This document shows, piece after piece, positions 7,076-14,876 of a stretch of DNA of 15,204 nt. Position numbers and translations under genes: made by a program. Under the pieces are notes generated by a model that was not told where the DNA came from, ran no database searches, and saw only the letters and a list, made by a program, of their open reading frames with translations. How positions within the stretch are numbered: position 1 is the first letter of the stretch; each line of letters starts with the position of its first letter. Origin of the DNA: [Eubacterium] saphenum (GTDB lineage: Bacteria; Bacillota; Clostridia; Oscillospirales; Ruminococcaceae); NCBI GenBank assembly GCA_004554555.1, contig SFLN01000041.1, positions 1 through 15,204 on the forward strand, given 5' to 3'.

Positions 7076-8401
7076 ATGGGTTTATTAAAAGCAGGTATAG
7101 GCGCTCTTTCGGGAGTTCTCGCGGATTCCTGGAGAGATTATTTTTATTGTGACGCACTAAGCTCGGATGTTCTCGCAGCGCGCGGATTTAAAAAGGTTGA
7201 CAAGAAAAGCTCGAACACAAAGGGCTCGGACAACGTTATCTCGAACGGTTCGATTATCAACGTAAACGAGGGACAGTGCGCGCTTATCATCGACAGCGGC
7301 AAGGTTGCCGAGGTGTGCGCGGAGGCAGGCGAGTTCGTGTACGACCAGTCCAGCGAGCCTTCCATTTTCTACGGAAAGCTCGGCGACTCGATTAAGCAGA
7401 CCTTCAAGGAAATCGGCAAGCGCTTTACATTCGGTGGCTCTGCGCCCGTTGACCAGAGAATTTACTTCATCAACACCAAGGAAATTATGAGCAACCGCTA
7501 CGGTACGACAAATCCCATTCCGTTCCGCGTTGTCGATAACAGAATTGGTCTTGACGTTGACGTTTCGCTGCGCTGCAACGGCGAGTATTCTTACAGAATT
7601 GTAAACCCGATTTTGTTCTACACAAACGTCTGCGCGAATTTCACCGATACATTCAACAGAAGCAATATCGACAGTATGCTCAAAAGCGAGATTTTAACCG
7701 CGCTTCAGCCCGCTCTCGGCAAGCTCTCGGATATCGGCGTAAGACCGAGCGCTCTTCCCTCTCACACTCTGGAAATCTGCGACGCGCTCAACGAGCAGCT
7801 CTCGCAGAAGTGGGGCAACCTGCGCGGTATGACAATCAGCTCGTTTAATATGAACGCGCCGACGCTTCCGCCCGAGGACCAGGAAATGATTAAGCAGCTG
7901 CAGAAAACTGCGGTTATGCGCGACCCAGGTATGGCTGCGGCAAATCTTGCGATGTCGCAGGGCGACGCGATGAAGATTGCTGCGGGCAACTCCGGCGGCG
8001 CTATGATGGGCTTTATGGGAATGAATATGGCTCAGCAGGCAGGCGGGATGAACGCGCAAAATCTTTACAATATGGCAGCGCAGCAGCAGGCTCAGCAGCA
8101 AGCTCAGGTTCAGGCGCAGCAGCAGGCTGCAAACGAGTGGACTTGCTCGTGCGGAGCGAAGAACACCGGCAATTTCTGTATGTCGTGCGGCACGAAAAAG
8201 CCCGCTGCGGATAACGGCTGGACTTGCGGCTGCGGCACCGTCAACAAGGGCAAGTTCTGTATGAACTGCGGCAAGCCGAAGCCCGCGGGTGTACCGCTCT
8301 ACAAGTGCGACAAGTGCGGCTGGGAACCCGCAGACCCCGCAAATCCCCCGAAATTCTGCCCCGAGTGCGGCGACCCGTTTGACGCGGACGATATCGTTTA
8401 A
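7076..8401 (+). CDS. SPFH-domain protein with three C-terminal zinc ribbons (YdjI-like)
   Basis: A 441-residue protein of the SPFH (stomatin/prohibitin/flotillin-like) type often labelled 'virion core protein'; B. subtilis YdjI is the best-known relative. Residues about 15-270 hold the SPFH region (conserved stretches NEGQCALIIDSGKV, PIPFRVVDNRIGLDVDVSLR). A Gly/Met-rich hydrophobic patch follows (300-325), then a Gln/Ala-rich linker (335-352). Three Cys4 zinc ribbons follow: Cys357/359/368/371, Cys384/386/395/398 and Cys411/414/428/431. The first two are near-duplicates (WTC-x-CG...FCM-x-CG); the third is a more classical CxxC...CxxC knuckle. Family members are thought to sit at the membrane in envelope-stress or scaffold roles. 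It has its own promoter and terminator, and AAAGGAG sets the start. The usual partners (PspA, YdjG/H-like) are not in the window. Confidence 0.9.
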   Translation: MGLLKAGIGALSGVLADSWRDYFYCDALSSDVLAARGFKKVDKKSSNTKGSDNVISNGSIINVNEGQCALIIDSGKVAEVCAEAGEFVYDQSSEPSIFYGKLGDSIKQTFKEIGKRFTFGGSAPVDQRIYFINTKEIMSNRYGTTNPIPFRVVDNRIGLDVDVSLRCNGEYSYRIVNPILFYTNVCANFTDTFNRSNIDSMLKSEILTALQPALGKLSDIGVRPSALPSHTLEICDALNEQLSQKWGNLRGMTISSFNMNAPTLPPEDQEMIKQLQKTAVMRDPGMAAANLAMSQGDAMKIAAGNSGGAMMGFMGMNMAQQAGGMNAQNLYNMAAQQQAQQQAQVQAQQQAANEWTCSCGAKNTGNFCMSCGTKKPAADNGWTCGCGTVNKGKFCMNCGKPKPAGVPLYKCDKCGWEPADPANPPKFCPECGDPFDADDIV

Positions 8402-8417
8402 TCAATTTTAACAAGAT

Positions 8418-8453
8418 AATTCCCCCGAAATGTGCATTTTTCGGGGGAATTTT
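8418..8453 (+). terminator. Rho-independent terminator after the SPFH gene
   Basis: AATTCCCCCGAAA (8418-8430) pairs with TTTCGGGGGAATT (8439-8451), a 13-base-pair stem with an eight-base loop. The T-tail is short (TTTT, ending at 8453). The -35 box of the next promoter starts three bases later. Confidence 0.88.
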
Positions 8454-8455
8454 GC

Positions 8456-8484
8456 TTGACAAAACGAGAAGAATGTGTTAAAAT
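8456..8484 (+). promoter_or_regulatory. Sigma-A type promoter of the pth-mfd operon
   Basis: A consensus TTGACA (8456-8461) is followed after 17 bases by TAAAAT (8479-8484). The predicted transcript starts near 8491, leaving about 66 bases before pth. Confidence 0.87.
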
Positions 8485-8503
8485 AAAAATGCTTGAAAAA
8501 AGA

Positions 8504-8527
8504 CCGCCCGTATTGATTTACGAGCGG
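8504..8527 (+). promoter_or_regulatory. Possible leader hairpin ahead of pth
   Basis: CCGC-C-CGT (8504-8511) faces ACG-A-GCGG (8520-8527): seven pairs with one C/A mismatch around an eight-base AT-rich loop, inside the predicted pth leader. There is no T-run directly after it, so it is not a plain terminator. It may be a leader structure or chance. Confidence 0.3.
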
Positions 8528-8556
8528 AATTTGTTGTTGCGGAAAAAGGTGAAAAA

Positions 8557-9183
8557 ATGTCGGTATTTGATATATTTAAAAAGCTGGAAAGTGAAAAAAA
8601 CGCGCCGAGCGGTGCGGTGGAGTACATCATCTGCGGCTTGGGAAATCCCGGGACGGAGTACGAAAACACCCGCCACAATATCGGTTTTATGACAATCGAC
8701 ACGCTTTGCGAGAAGCTTGGAGTGAGCTGCAAAAAGCTGAAATTCAAGTCGCTGACTTGTGACGCGATGATATCGGGAAAGCGCTGTCTGATAATGAAGC
8801 CGACCACTTTTATGAACAAAAGCGGCGAGGCGGTAACGGAAGCGATGCAGTTCTATAAAGTCCCACCGGAGCGCTGTATAATCGTATTTGACGACATTTC
8901 GCTTGAACCCGGTCATCTGCGTATTCGCAGAAAAGGCAGCGACGGCGGTCATAACGGCATAAAAAACATCATCTATCTTTCGGGAAGCGACGCGTTCCCC
9001 CGCATAAAAATGGGCGTCGGCGCGAAACCACACCCCGACTATAATCTCGCGGACTGGGTTCTCGGTCATTTCAAGAAAGAAGACGGCGAAGCGCTTGAAA
9101 AGTGCTTTGGGAACGCGGTTTCTGCGATTGAACTGATGGTTGACGGTAAAACCGACGAAGCGATGAACAAGTACAATTCTTGA
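8557..9183 (+). CDS. pth: Peptidyl-tRNA hydrolase
   Basis: Cleaves the ester bond of peptidyl-tRNAs that drop off ribosomes, recycling tRNA; cytosolic and generally essential. The 208-residue protein shows the family signatures GLGNPGTEYENTRHNIGF (Asn30 and catalytic His40), KPTTFMNKSG (Asn87), FDD (Asp112) and GGHNGIKNI (Asn133). Relative to the E. coli enzyme there are about 20 extra residues at the N-terminus (MSVFDIFKKLESEKNAPSGA), before the first strand. The start at 8557 is supported by AAAGGTG and by position within the promoter-driven leader. No equally good ATG exists before VEYIICGLGNPG, so the extension appears real. mfd starts eight bases downstream, with its ribosome site over the pth stop. 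The pth-mfd pairing is common in Bacillota. Confidence 0.96.
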   Translation: MSVFDIFKKLESEKNAPSGAVEYIICGLGNPGTEYENTRHNIGFMTIDTLCEKLGVSCKKLKFKSLTCDAMISGKRCLIMKPTTFMNKSGEAVTEAMQFYKVPPERCIIVFDDISLEPGHLRIRRKGSDGGHNGIKNIIYLSGSDAFPRIKMGVGAKPHPDYNLADWVLGHFKKEDGEALEKCFGNAVSAIELMVDGKTDEAMNKYNS

Positions 9184-9190
9184 GGTTTGT

Positions 9191-12100
9191 ATGAACTTTT
9201 TTATAAACGCCGCAAGGCAAAACAAGGATTTCTCGCGGCTTGAGAAATACCTTAACGGAAATAACCCCCTGCCCGCTCTTGTAACGGGCGTTTCGGCTAT
9301 CCACAAGGCGCATTTTATCGCGGGACTGCTCGGCGGTGAAAGCGCGCAGAAAACGGTTGTGGTGATGAAAAACGAGAGCGATGCCGTGAAGCTATGCGCG
9401 GATATTAATATGCTGCTCGGCGAAAACGCGGCGCTGCTCTGCCCCGAAAAAGAGATGATTCTCGCGGACACCGAAGCTTCCTCAAAGGAGTACGAGCACA
9501 AGCGGATAAACGCGCTTTCGGCGCTGATTGCCGGAAAATGCAGGGCGATTGTCTGCTCGGCATCAGCGGCAATTCAGCTCACAATCCCGCCCGAAGAGCT
9601 TCAAAGCCACACCTTTGAGATAAGCTGCGGCGATGAAATCGACAAAAACGAGCTGGTTCAAAAGCTGATTTCGGCGGGTTATTCGCGCGCGAGCCAGATT
9701 GACGGAAACGGGCAGTTTTCGGTTCGCGGCGGCATTGTGGACGTGTTTCCCCCGAGCAGCGATGTGCCGTTTCGTATGGAATTTTTCGGCGATGAAATCG
9801 ACAGTCTCGGGCAATTCGACCTCGAGTCACAGCGCAGAACCGAGTCGCTCGATAAAATCGTGATTTCACCCGCGCGGGAAACACTTTTCGATAGCGGAGA
9901 GGTGCTTTGCGAAAAGATTGAAGCGCTGTCCAAAAAGCTGCGCGGAAAGAGCGCGGAAAAGGTTCGCGAGCGGCTTGAAAAGGACGTTCAAAAGATAAAG
10001 GACGGCGGTTTTCCGAGCAACATCGACCGCTATTTCCCGCTTTGCTATGACACCGAGGCTACCGTTTTCGATTACGCGGAGAGCGTGTTCGTGTGCGAAA
10101 ACACGGCGGTTCGCGAGGGCGTTCGCGCGGCTTCGCTCCAACATTCCGAGGACCTGAAAATCCTTCTCGATGAAGCGAAAATCTGCAAGGGTATCGACCG
10201 CTTTATGCTCACGAAAAACGAAGCAGCCGCGGTGATTAAAGAGAAAACTCGCGTTTATTTCGAGTCGTTTTTGAGCGGCGGCGGACTGGAGCTTGGAATT
10301 TCCGTCAACGTCGGCGACGCGGTTCAAACGGCTTCGTGGAGCGGTGAATACAAAATTCTCGAGGACGAAATGCGCGGGCTGCTCGAGAAAAATTACTGCT
10401 GCTTTATTTTCGCGGGAACGAAAAAAGGCGCGCAAAATCTCGCCGATGATTTGCGCGACGACGGCTTCCCTGCCGATTTTTACGAAAATCCCGATGATTT
10501 AATCCGTGGTAAGGTTATTGTTGCGGCGGGAACGCTTTCGGCGGGTGCCGAGTACCGCGAGCAAGGTCTTGCCGTTTTCACCCACACTTCCGTTCACGCC
10601 GAGCGAAAAAAGTCGGCGAAACGCAAGAGCGCCGGCGAAGAAATCCGCTCTCTTGAGGACATTTCCGTGGGTGACCTCGTGGTGCATTACGCGCACGGAA
10701 TCGGCGTTTTTGACGGCGTTCACAAGATTGACGCGGGCGGCGTTTCAAAGGACTATATCCGCATAAAATACGCGGGCGCGGACGTGCTGCACGTTCCCGT
10801 AACTCAGCTTGATTTGGTGTCGAGATATATCGGCACGGGCGATGTTTCCACGGTTAAGCTGAACAAGCTGAACTCCGAGCAGTGGCAGAAATCCAAGGCA
10901 AAAGCCAAGGCTGCCGCTAAGGAAATGGCTTCCGAGCTTATCGAGCTTTACGCTAAACGTATGAAATCAAAGGGCTTTGCGTTCCCCGAGGACGACGAGC
11001 TTCAGGACGATTTCGAGCAGCATTTCCCCTATATCGAAACCAACTCCCAGCTGCGCTGCATTGACGAAATCAAGTCCGATATGCAAAAAGAACAGCCGAT
11101 GGAGCGGCTTTTGTGCGGCGATGTCGGATTTGGAAAAACCGAGGTTGCGCTGAGAGCCGCGTTCAAGTGTATCGAAAGCGGCAAGCAGTGCGCGCTTCTC
11201 GCTCCGACAACAGTTCTCGCGTGGCAGCACTACCAGACCGCAACTGCGCGAATGGAAGGATTTCCCGTAAATATCGCGCTGCTGTCGCGCTACAAAACTC
11301 CTAAGGAGCAGAAAGAAATACTGAAAAGTCTGGCTTCGGGGAGAGTTGACTTCGTTATCGGAACGCACAGAATTGTGCAAAACGACGTTGTTTTCAAGGA
11401 TTTGGGACTTGTCATAATCGACGAGGAACAGCGCTTTGGCGTTGCCCATAAGGAGAAATTCAAGGAAACGTTCAACGGCGTGGATATCCTGTCGCTGTCG
11501 GCAACGCCCATTCCGCGAACGCTGAATATGGCGATGAGCGGGATACGCGATATGAGCGTGCTTGACGAGCCGCCGCAGGACAGGCAGCCCGTTTCAAGCT
11601 ATGTTCTCGAGCACGACTGGGGTATCATCGCGGGCGCAATTCAAAAGGAGCTGCGCCGCGGCGGACAGGCGTACTATATCCACAACAGGATTGAAAGTAT
11701 TTACGGCTGCGCGGAGAAATTGCAGTCGCTGCTGCCCGAGGCAAAAATAGGCGTTGCGCACGGCAGAATGTCGGAAAACGAGCTGCTGGAGGTCTGGCGG
11801 CAGCTGCTTGACGGCGAGCTTGACGTTCTCGTTTGCACAACGATAATCGAAACGGGAGTTGACGTGCCGAACGTAAACACGCTGATAATCGAGGACGCGG
11901 ACTATATGGGACTTGCGCAGCTTCACCAGCTTCGCGGGCGCGTCGGCAGAACAAACAAGCGCGCGTTTGCGTATTTTACGTTCAAGCCGGGAAAGGTTCT
12001 CTCGGAGATATCGCAGCGCCGTCTTGACGCAATCCGCGAGTTCACGCAGTTCGGAAGCGGCTTCAGAATTGCCCTCCGCGACCTTGAGATACGCGGTGCG

Positions 12101-12679
12101 GGAAGCATTTTGGGCGCATCGCAGAGCGGTCACCTCGCAAATATCGGTTACGATATGTACCTTCAGCTGCTTGATGAGGCGGTGCGCGAGGAACGCGGCG
12201 AGAAAAATGTTCACAAGGAAGAGTGTCTTGTTGATATCAGAATTAACGCGTTTATTCCCGAGGATTATATTTCAAATCAGGCGCAGCGCGTTGACTGCTA
12301 CCGAAAAATCGCGCGGATTAAGACACAGAGCGACGCGGAGGATATCACGGACGAGCTGATTGACCGCTTCGGTGACCCGCCAAGCTCGGTTGTGGGGCTG
12401 ATTGAGGTTGCGCGGCTGAGGAATATGGCGGCGGACTGCAACGTATCGGAAATTTCGCAGACCGGCGAGGATTTGATATTCTATATGTCAAAATTCGATA
12501 TGCAAAGGCTGTCGGCGGTAACGCAGGCTGTCGGGAAGAAAATGCGGCTCGAAACTGTCGGCAGACCGAGAATGCTGGTTGCGGCAGGCAAGGACAAGGA
12601 CGCGCTTTCCGTGATGAAAACGGTTATCACGGCAATGTACGACGCGGCTGAAAAAAATTCGGGTGAACAAAATGCTTGA
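9191..12679 (+). CDS. mfd: Transcription-repair coupling factor Mfd
   Basis: ATP-driven DNA translocase that pushes stalled RNA polymerase off DNA and recruits UvrA to the lesion. The 1162-residue length is full for the family. In order, the N-terminal UvrB-homology modules lie at about 1-340 (motifs TGVSAIHKAH, RGGIVDVFPPSS) and lack helicase activity in known Mfds. The RNA-polymerase-interaction domain is at about 490-550 (VGDLVVHYAHGIG, DYIRIKYAG). The RecG-like motor runs about 570-960: GDVGFGKTE Walker A (643-651), DEEQ box (744-747), SATPIPRTL (770-778), ETGVDVPNV (887-895) and LHQLRGRVGR (911-920). The C-terminal TRCF autoinhibitory domain lies at about 1010-1110. The ATG at 9191 sits behind TGAGGT, which overlaps the pth stop. 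No frameshift or missing motif was seen. A small Cys-rich gene overlaps its 3' end. Confidence 0.98.
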   Translation: MNFFINAARQNKDFSRLEKYLNGNNPLPALVTGVSAIHKAHFIAGLLGGESAQKTVVVMKNESDAVKLCADINMLLGENAALLCPEKEMILADTEASSKEYEHKRINALSALIAGKCRAIVCSASAAIQLTIPPEELQSHTFEISCGDEIDKNELVQKLISAGYSRASQIDGNGQFSVRGGIVDVFPPSSDVPFRMEFFGDEIDSLGQFDLESQRRTESLDKIVISPARETLFDSGEVLCEKIEALSKKLRGKSAEKVRERLEKDVQKIKDGGFPSNIDRYFPLCYDTEATVFDYAESVFVCENTAVREGVRAASLQHSEDLKILLDEAKICKGIDRFMLTKNEAAAVIKEKTRVYFESFLSGGGLELGISVNVGDAVQTASWSGEYKILEDEMRGLLEKNYCCFIFAGTKKGAQNLADDLRDDGFPADFYENPDDLIRGKVIVAAGTLSAGAEYREQGLAVFTHTSVHAERKKSAKRKSAGEEIRSLEDISVGDLVVHYAHGIGVFDGVHKIDAGGVSKDYIRIKYAGADVLHVPVTQLDLVSRYIGTGDVSTVKLNKLNSEQWQKSKAKAKAAAKEMASELIELYAKRMKSKGFAFPEDDELQDDFEQHFPYIETNSQLRCIDEIKSDMQKEQPMERLLCGDVGFGKTEVALRAAFKCIESGKQCALLAPTTVLAWQHYQTATARMEGFPVNIALLSRYKTPKEQKEILKSLASGRVDFVIGTHRIVQNDVVFKDLGLVIIDEEQRFGVAHKEKFKETFNGVDILSLSATPIPRTLNMAMSGIRDMSVLDEPPQDRQPVSSYVLEHDWGIIAGAIQKELRRGGQAYYIHNRIESIYGCAEKLQSLLPEAKIGVAHGRMSENELLEVWRQLLDGELDVLVCTTIIETGVDVPNVNTLIIEDADYMGLAQLHQLRGRVGRTNKRAFAYFTFKPGKVLSEISQRRLDAIREFTQFGSGFRIALRDLEIRGAGSILGASQSGHLANIGYDMYLQLLDEAVREERGEKNVHKEECLVDIRINAFIPEDYISNQAQRVDCYRKIARIKTQSDAEDITDELIDRFGDPPSSVVGLIEVARLRNMAADCNVSEISQTGEDLIFYMSKFDMQRLSAVTQAVGKKMRLETVGRPRMLVAAGKDKDALSVMKTVITAMYDAAEKNSGEQNA

Positions 12680-12857
12680 TTTTCTCGTCAACAACTGGAT
12701 AAATATTGTCATCGGCGGAGTTTTGCTTGCGGCGGTGATTGCAATTGTGGTTATTGCGCGAAATAAACGCTCCCGAAAAGGCTGCTGCGGCGACTGCTCA
12801 AAATGCGGCGGGTGTTCTGGGGGTAGCTTCTGCCATTCGATGAAAAAAGATAAATAA
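12672..12857 (+). CDS. FeoB-associated Cys-rich membrane protein
   Basis: A 61-residue protein: one N-terminal membrane span (about residues 8-29, WINIVIGGVLLAAVIAIVVIA), a basic stop-transfer segment (RNKRSRK), then six cysteines in 17 residues (CCGDCSKCGGCSGGSFC; Cys38, 39, 42, 45, 48 and 54). This matches the small 'FeoB-associated Cys-rich membrane protein' family, thought to help ferrous iron uptake by FeoB, possibly by holding metal or an Fe-S cluster at the inner face. The ATG at 12672 overlaps the mfd stop by eight bases, with GGGTGA upstream. An in-frame GTG at 12663 would add three residues. No feoA or feoB is in the window, so the functional name rests on protein pattern alone. Confidence 0.8.
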   Translation: MLDFLVNNWINIVIGGVLLAAVIAIVVIARNKRSRKGCCGDCSKCGGCSGGSFCHSMKKDK

Positions 12858-12861
12858 AGCG

Positions 12862-12893
12862 AAAATCCCGAGAGCGTGTTTCTCGGGATTTTT
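12862..12893. terminator. Bidirectional Rho-independent terminator between convergent operons
   Basis: ATCCCGAGA (12865-12873) pairs with TCTCGGGAT (12881-12889) around a seven-base loop. AAAA precedes the left arm and TTTTT overlaps and follows the right arm, so a U-tract is available on both strands. It lies five bases after the Cys-rich gene and 15 bases past the stop of the minus-strand 99-residue gene. Confidence 0.9.
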
Positions 12894-12907
12894 GTGTATT
12901 CAATTTT

Positions 12908-13207
12908 TTACTCATCTTCTTCAAGCTGCCAAGTATTGAAAATTGCGTCTATTCCGTTTTCACAAGCCGAATCGTAACAAATTTGATAATCTGATTTATC
13001 ATCATACCAATCTCTGCTTGACAAAGAAATTTCCTCGATATTTACGATTTCCCAGCCCTCATAATCGATATATTTCTTGGCTTTGTTTATGGCTGCTTTT
13101 TCTGATTTTGCTTTTACCCAACAGTTGATATACGCACCACCGAATTCTTCACTTTCATCATTATCCGAACGCGGTTTTGCCTCAATCAACAAATAATATA
13201 CAACCAT
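12908..13207 (-). CDS. Small acidic protein of unknown function (99 aa), AT-rich
   Basis: Not recognised. The 99-residue protein begins MVVYYLLIEAKPRSDNDE and continues with an alternating hydrophobic/charged pattern (AYINCWVKAKSEKAAINKAK, EGWEIVNIEEISL) typical of a small alpha/beta fold, then an acidic C-terminus (WQLEEDE). There is no signal peptide or membrane span. The ATG at 13207 is chosen over an upstream in-frame start at 13279 because AAAGGA precedes it; the longer form would run 41 bases into the acetyltransferase gene. It starts 31 bases after that gene and is probably the last gene of the minus-strand operon. G+C over 12961-13200 is about 36% by hand count, against about 55-58% in sampled neighbour stretches, which suggests recent acquisition. 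It could be an orphan immunity-like protein, but nothing proves that. Confidence 0.75.
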   Translation of the reverse strand: MVVYYLLIEAKPRSDNDESEEFGGAYINCWVKAKSEKAAINKAKKYIDYEGWEIVNIEEISLSSRDWYDDKSDYQICYDSACENGIDAIFNTWQLEEDE

Positions 13208-13238
13208 TATTATCCTTTCTAACAAAAGCATAAAATTA

Positions 13239-13751
13239 TTACCCGCGATACGCGACAAACCTGAAATGCGGCATATCAACGCCCCTGTAATGCTTTGTCC
13301 AAGCGTCCGTTTTTGTCATTCCGTTGCGCTCGGCAACCTTTTGCGAGGGGATATTTGTATCTCTGATTATCGAGCAAACCTCGTCTGCTTTCAGCACCTC
13401 AAATGCGTATTTTTTGCAGGCAGCTGCCGCTTCCGAAGCGTAACCGTTGTGCCAGAACTTTCTTTGGAAAAGGTAGCCGATTTCAAGCACCTCTTCGTTT
13501 TTCCACGGCTGCATTGTCAGCCCGCACTGCCCTATCACCTCGCCGGTTTCTTTGAGCACAACAGCCCACAAGCCAAATCCGTATTCACGATAACGGGAAA
13601 GCTGTCTGTCAAGCCAATCCTGTACCTCTTGGTCACTGAAAGCACCCTCGTAGGCGTACATTGTTTCATCGTCCTTCAGGATTTTGCAAAGCGCACCAAA
13701 ATCATTTTGGTTCAATTCGCGAAGATACAATCGTTCCGTTTCAAAAATCAT
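13239..13751 (-). CDS. GNAT-family N-acetyltransferase (RimJ/RimL type)
   Basis: Acetyl-CoA-dependent transfer of an acetyl group to an unknown amine. The 170-residue protein opens with IFETERLYLREL, typical of RimJ/RimL-like members. It carries the acetyl-CoA-binding region EIGYLFQRKFWHNGYASEAA (about residues 92-111), in which the Q/RxxGxG/A loop is R-K-F-W-H-N-G-Y-A. It also has NIPSQKVAERNGM, the usual 'N-x-x-S-x-x-[VA]-x-E-[KR]-x-G[MF]' segment. The ATG at 13751 has GGAG six bases upstream. An alternative ATG at 13766 overlaps the preceding stop as ATGA and would add five residues (MNGAS). Either way the gene is probably translationally coupled to the amidohydrolase upstream. The substrate cannot be read from sequence; ribosomal protein, antibiotic or small-molecule targets all occur in this family. 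Confidence 0.9.
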   Translation of the reverse strand: MIFETERLYLRELNQNDFGALCKILKDDETMYAYEGAFSDQEVQDWLDRQLSRYREYGFGLWAVVLKETGEVIGQCGLTMQPWKNEEVLEIGYLFQRKFWHNGYASEAAAACKKYAFEVLKADEVCSIIRDTNIPSQKVAERNGMTKTDAWTKHYRGVDMPHFRFVAYRG

Positions 13752-13762
13752 ACTCGCTCCAT

Positions 13763-14551
13763 TCATATCCCGAGCAGCCTTTTTGCGTTTTTCGAGAAAA
13801 TGTTCTCACGCTCAGCGTCGGTGTAGAGCGGGTTAAGGAGCAGTTCACCGATATTGATTGCGGGAGAGCAAACCGGATAATCCGAGCCGAACAAAAATCT
13901 CTCCGAACCGCAGACATCGATGCCGTGGCGCAGCACACCCAGTCTGAAAAGTCCCGTTCCCGACAAGTCGAGGTAGTAATTTTCACTCATTTTCATACGC
14001 TCGAAGTGACGGACAGCATTCTCGTATTCACCGGGGTGCGCGGCAACGAAAATGTTCTTCGGGTGCTTTTTAACCATCGCGTCAATTTGGTCGTTGTCGA
14101 TGGTGTGGAAATTTACAATCATATTGTACATCAGCGCAACGTCCAGTATTTCGTCAAATTCACGGCAGGAATAGTCGCTCCACTCGTCCATATACGGCAC
14201 AAGCTCGCCGATAAGCCGCACGCCGCGCTTACTCATTTTCTCGATTTCCTCGCAGGACTCGCGGACATAACGCGGGTGAACGTGAAAGCCCGGTGTATAG
14301 AACCCGCCGTACCGCTCGGCAAGCGCAAGCGCGGTTTTATTGCTGTACGAGAGCCTGTCCCAAAGGGTTGTGCCCTCGGGGAACTCTTTTTTCGCGTCGA
14401 GAACCGAACCGCAGATGTGTGAAATGCCCATTGCCTTGAGATAAGCCGGCGTGTTCTGCTCGGACATATCGCAGAATTCGGCGTGCCGGCAGATGTTCTC
14501 GGCAGGCTCTGCAAACGGGTGCGTGTGAAAATCGATTATTTCAAAATCCAT
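13763..14551 (-). CDS. Amidohydrolase-superfamily metal-dependent hydrolase (COG2159-like)
   Basis: A 262-residue TIM-barrel hydrolase or decarboxylase of the amidohydrolase superfamily. Metal-site landmarks are in order: DFHTH (His9, His11) at the first strand, IGELVPY with Glu116, NFHT with His149, AAHPG with His172, and FGSDYP with Asp224. The C-terminus, NIFSKNAKRLLGI, is the closing motif common in COG2159 proteins ('I...NA.RL'). Length is normal for the short class. The start at 14551 is fixed by a strong AGGAGG site. The acylphosphatase gene ends 15 bases upstream, and the GNAT gene begins at or just after its stop. Substrate unknown; relatives act on cyclic amides, lactones and aromatic acids. 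No signal peptide, so cytosolic. Confidence 0.9.
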   Translation of the reverse strand: MDFEIIDFHTHPFAEPAENICRHAEFCDMSEQNTPAYLKAMGISHICGSVLDAKKEFPEGTTLWDRLSYSNKTALALAERYGGFYTPGFHVHPRYVRESCEEIEKMSKRGVRLIGELVPYMDEWSDYSCREFDEILDVALMYNMIVNFHTIDNDQIDAMVKKHPKNIFVAAHPGEYENAVRHFERMKMSENYYLDLSGTGLFRLGVLRHGIDVCGSERFLFGSDYPVCSPAINIGELLLNPLYTDAERENIFSKNAKRLLGI

Positions 14552-14566
14552 AGTTTCCTCCTAAAA

Positions 14567-14839
14567 TCAACCCAAAATCTCAAAACCGTAATCGTTCAAT
14601 ACGGGAATTTCCGTACACTCAAGCCGCTCGATAAAGCACCAGCGGTTCTCCCCGAGATTTTGTACAAGCGCGTCAATATCGCGAGGAAAACCCTCCGCTT
14701 CCATTTCAACCGAGCCGTCGTCCAAATTTCTCACCCAGCCCGTCACGCCGAGATTTTTCGCGCTGTAACACGCTCTGTACCGAAACCCAACGCCCTGCAC
14801 ATTTCCGTAAAATATAAGGTGTCTGCTTATTTTCTGCAT
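14567..14839 (-). CDS. acyP: Acylphosphatase
   Basis: Hydrolyses acyl phosphates such as acetyl phosphate or carbamoyl phosphate in the cytosol. The 90-residue length is exact for the family. The phosphate-binding loop is GNVQGVGFRYRA with catalytic Arg20, and GWVRNLDDGSVE supplies catalytic Asn38. AAAGG precedes the ATG at 14839, and a strong promoter lies just upstream (14877-14905), so this is the first gene of the minus-strand operon. The following amidohydrolase gene begins 15 bases after its stop. A role of proofreading acyl phosphates is possible, but there is no pathway link to its neighbours. Confidence 0.95.
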   Translation of the reverse strand: MQKISRHLIFYGNVQGVGFRYRACYSAKNLGVTGWVRNLDDGSVEMEAEGFPRDIDALVQNLGENRWCFIERLECTEIPVLNDYGFEILG

Positions 14840-14876
14840 TTTTATCGCCTTTCGTGTAGTTTTTTGCTATACACAA

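Noticed and set aside
7076..8401. 'Virion core protein' label as a sign of phage DNA
   Set aside because: The name is a historical annotation for SPFH/zinc-ribbon proteins. No phage gene or att site is nearby, and base composition fits the host.
8518..9501. 327-codon minus-strand open frame
   Set aside because: It is antisense to pth and the start of mfd, both of which carry full catalytic motifs.
12908..13279. Longer 123-residue form of the AT-rich orphan
   Set aside because: The extra 24 residues run into the acetyltransferase coding sequence and lack a ribosome site, while ATG 13207 has AAAGGA upstream.
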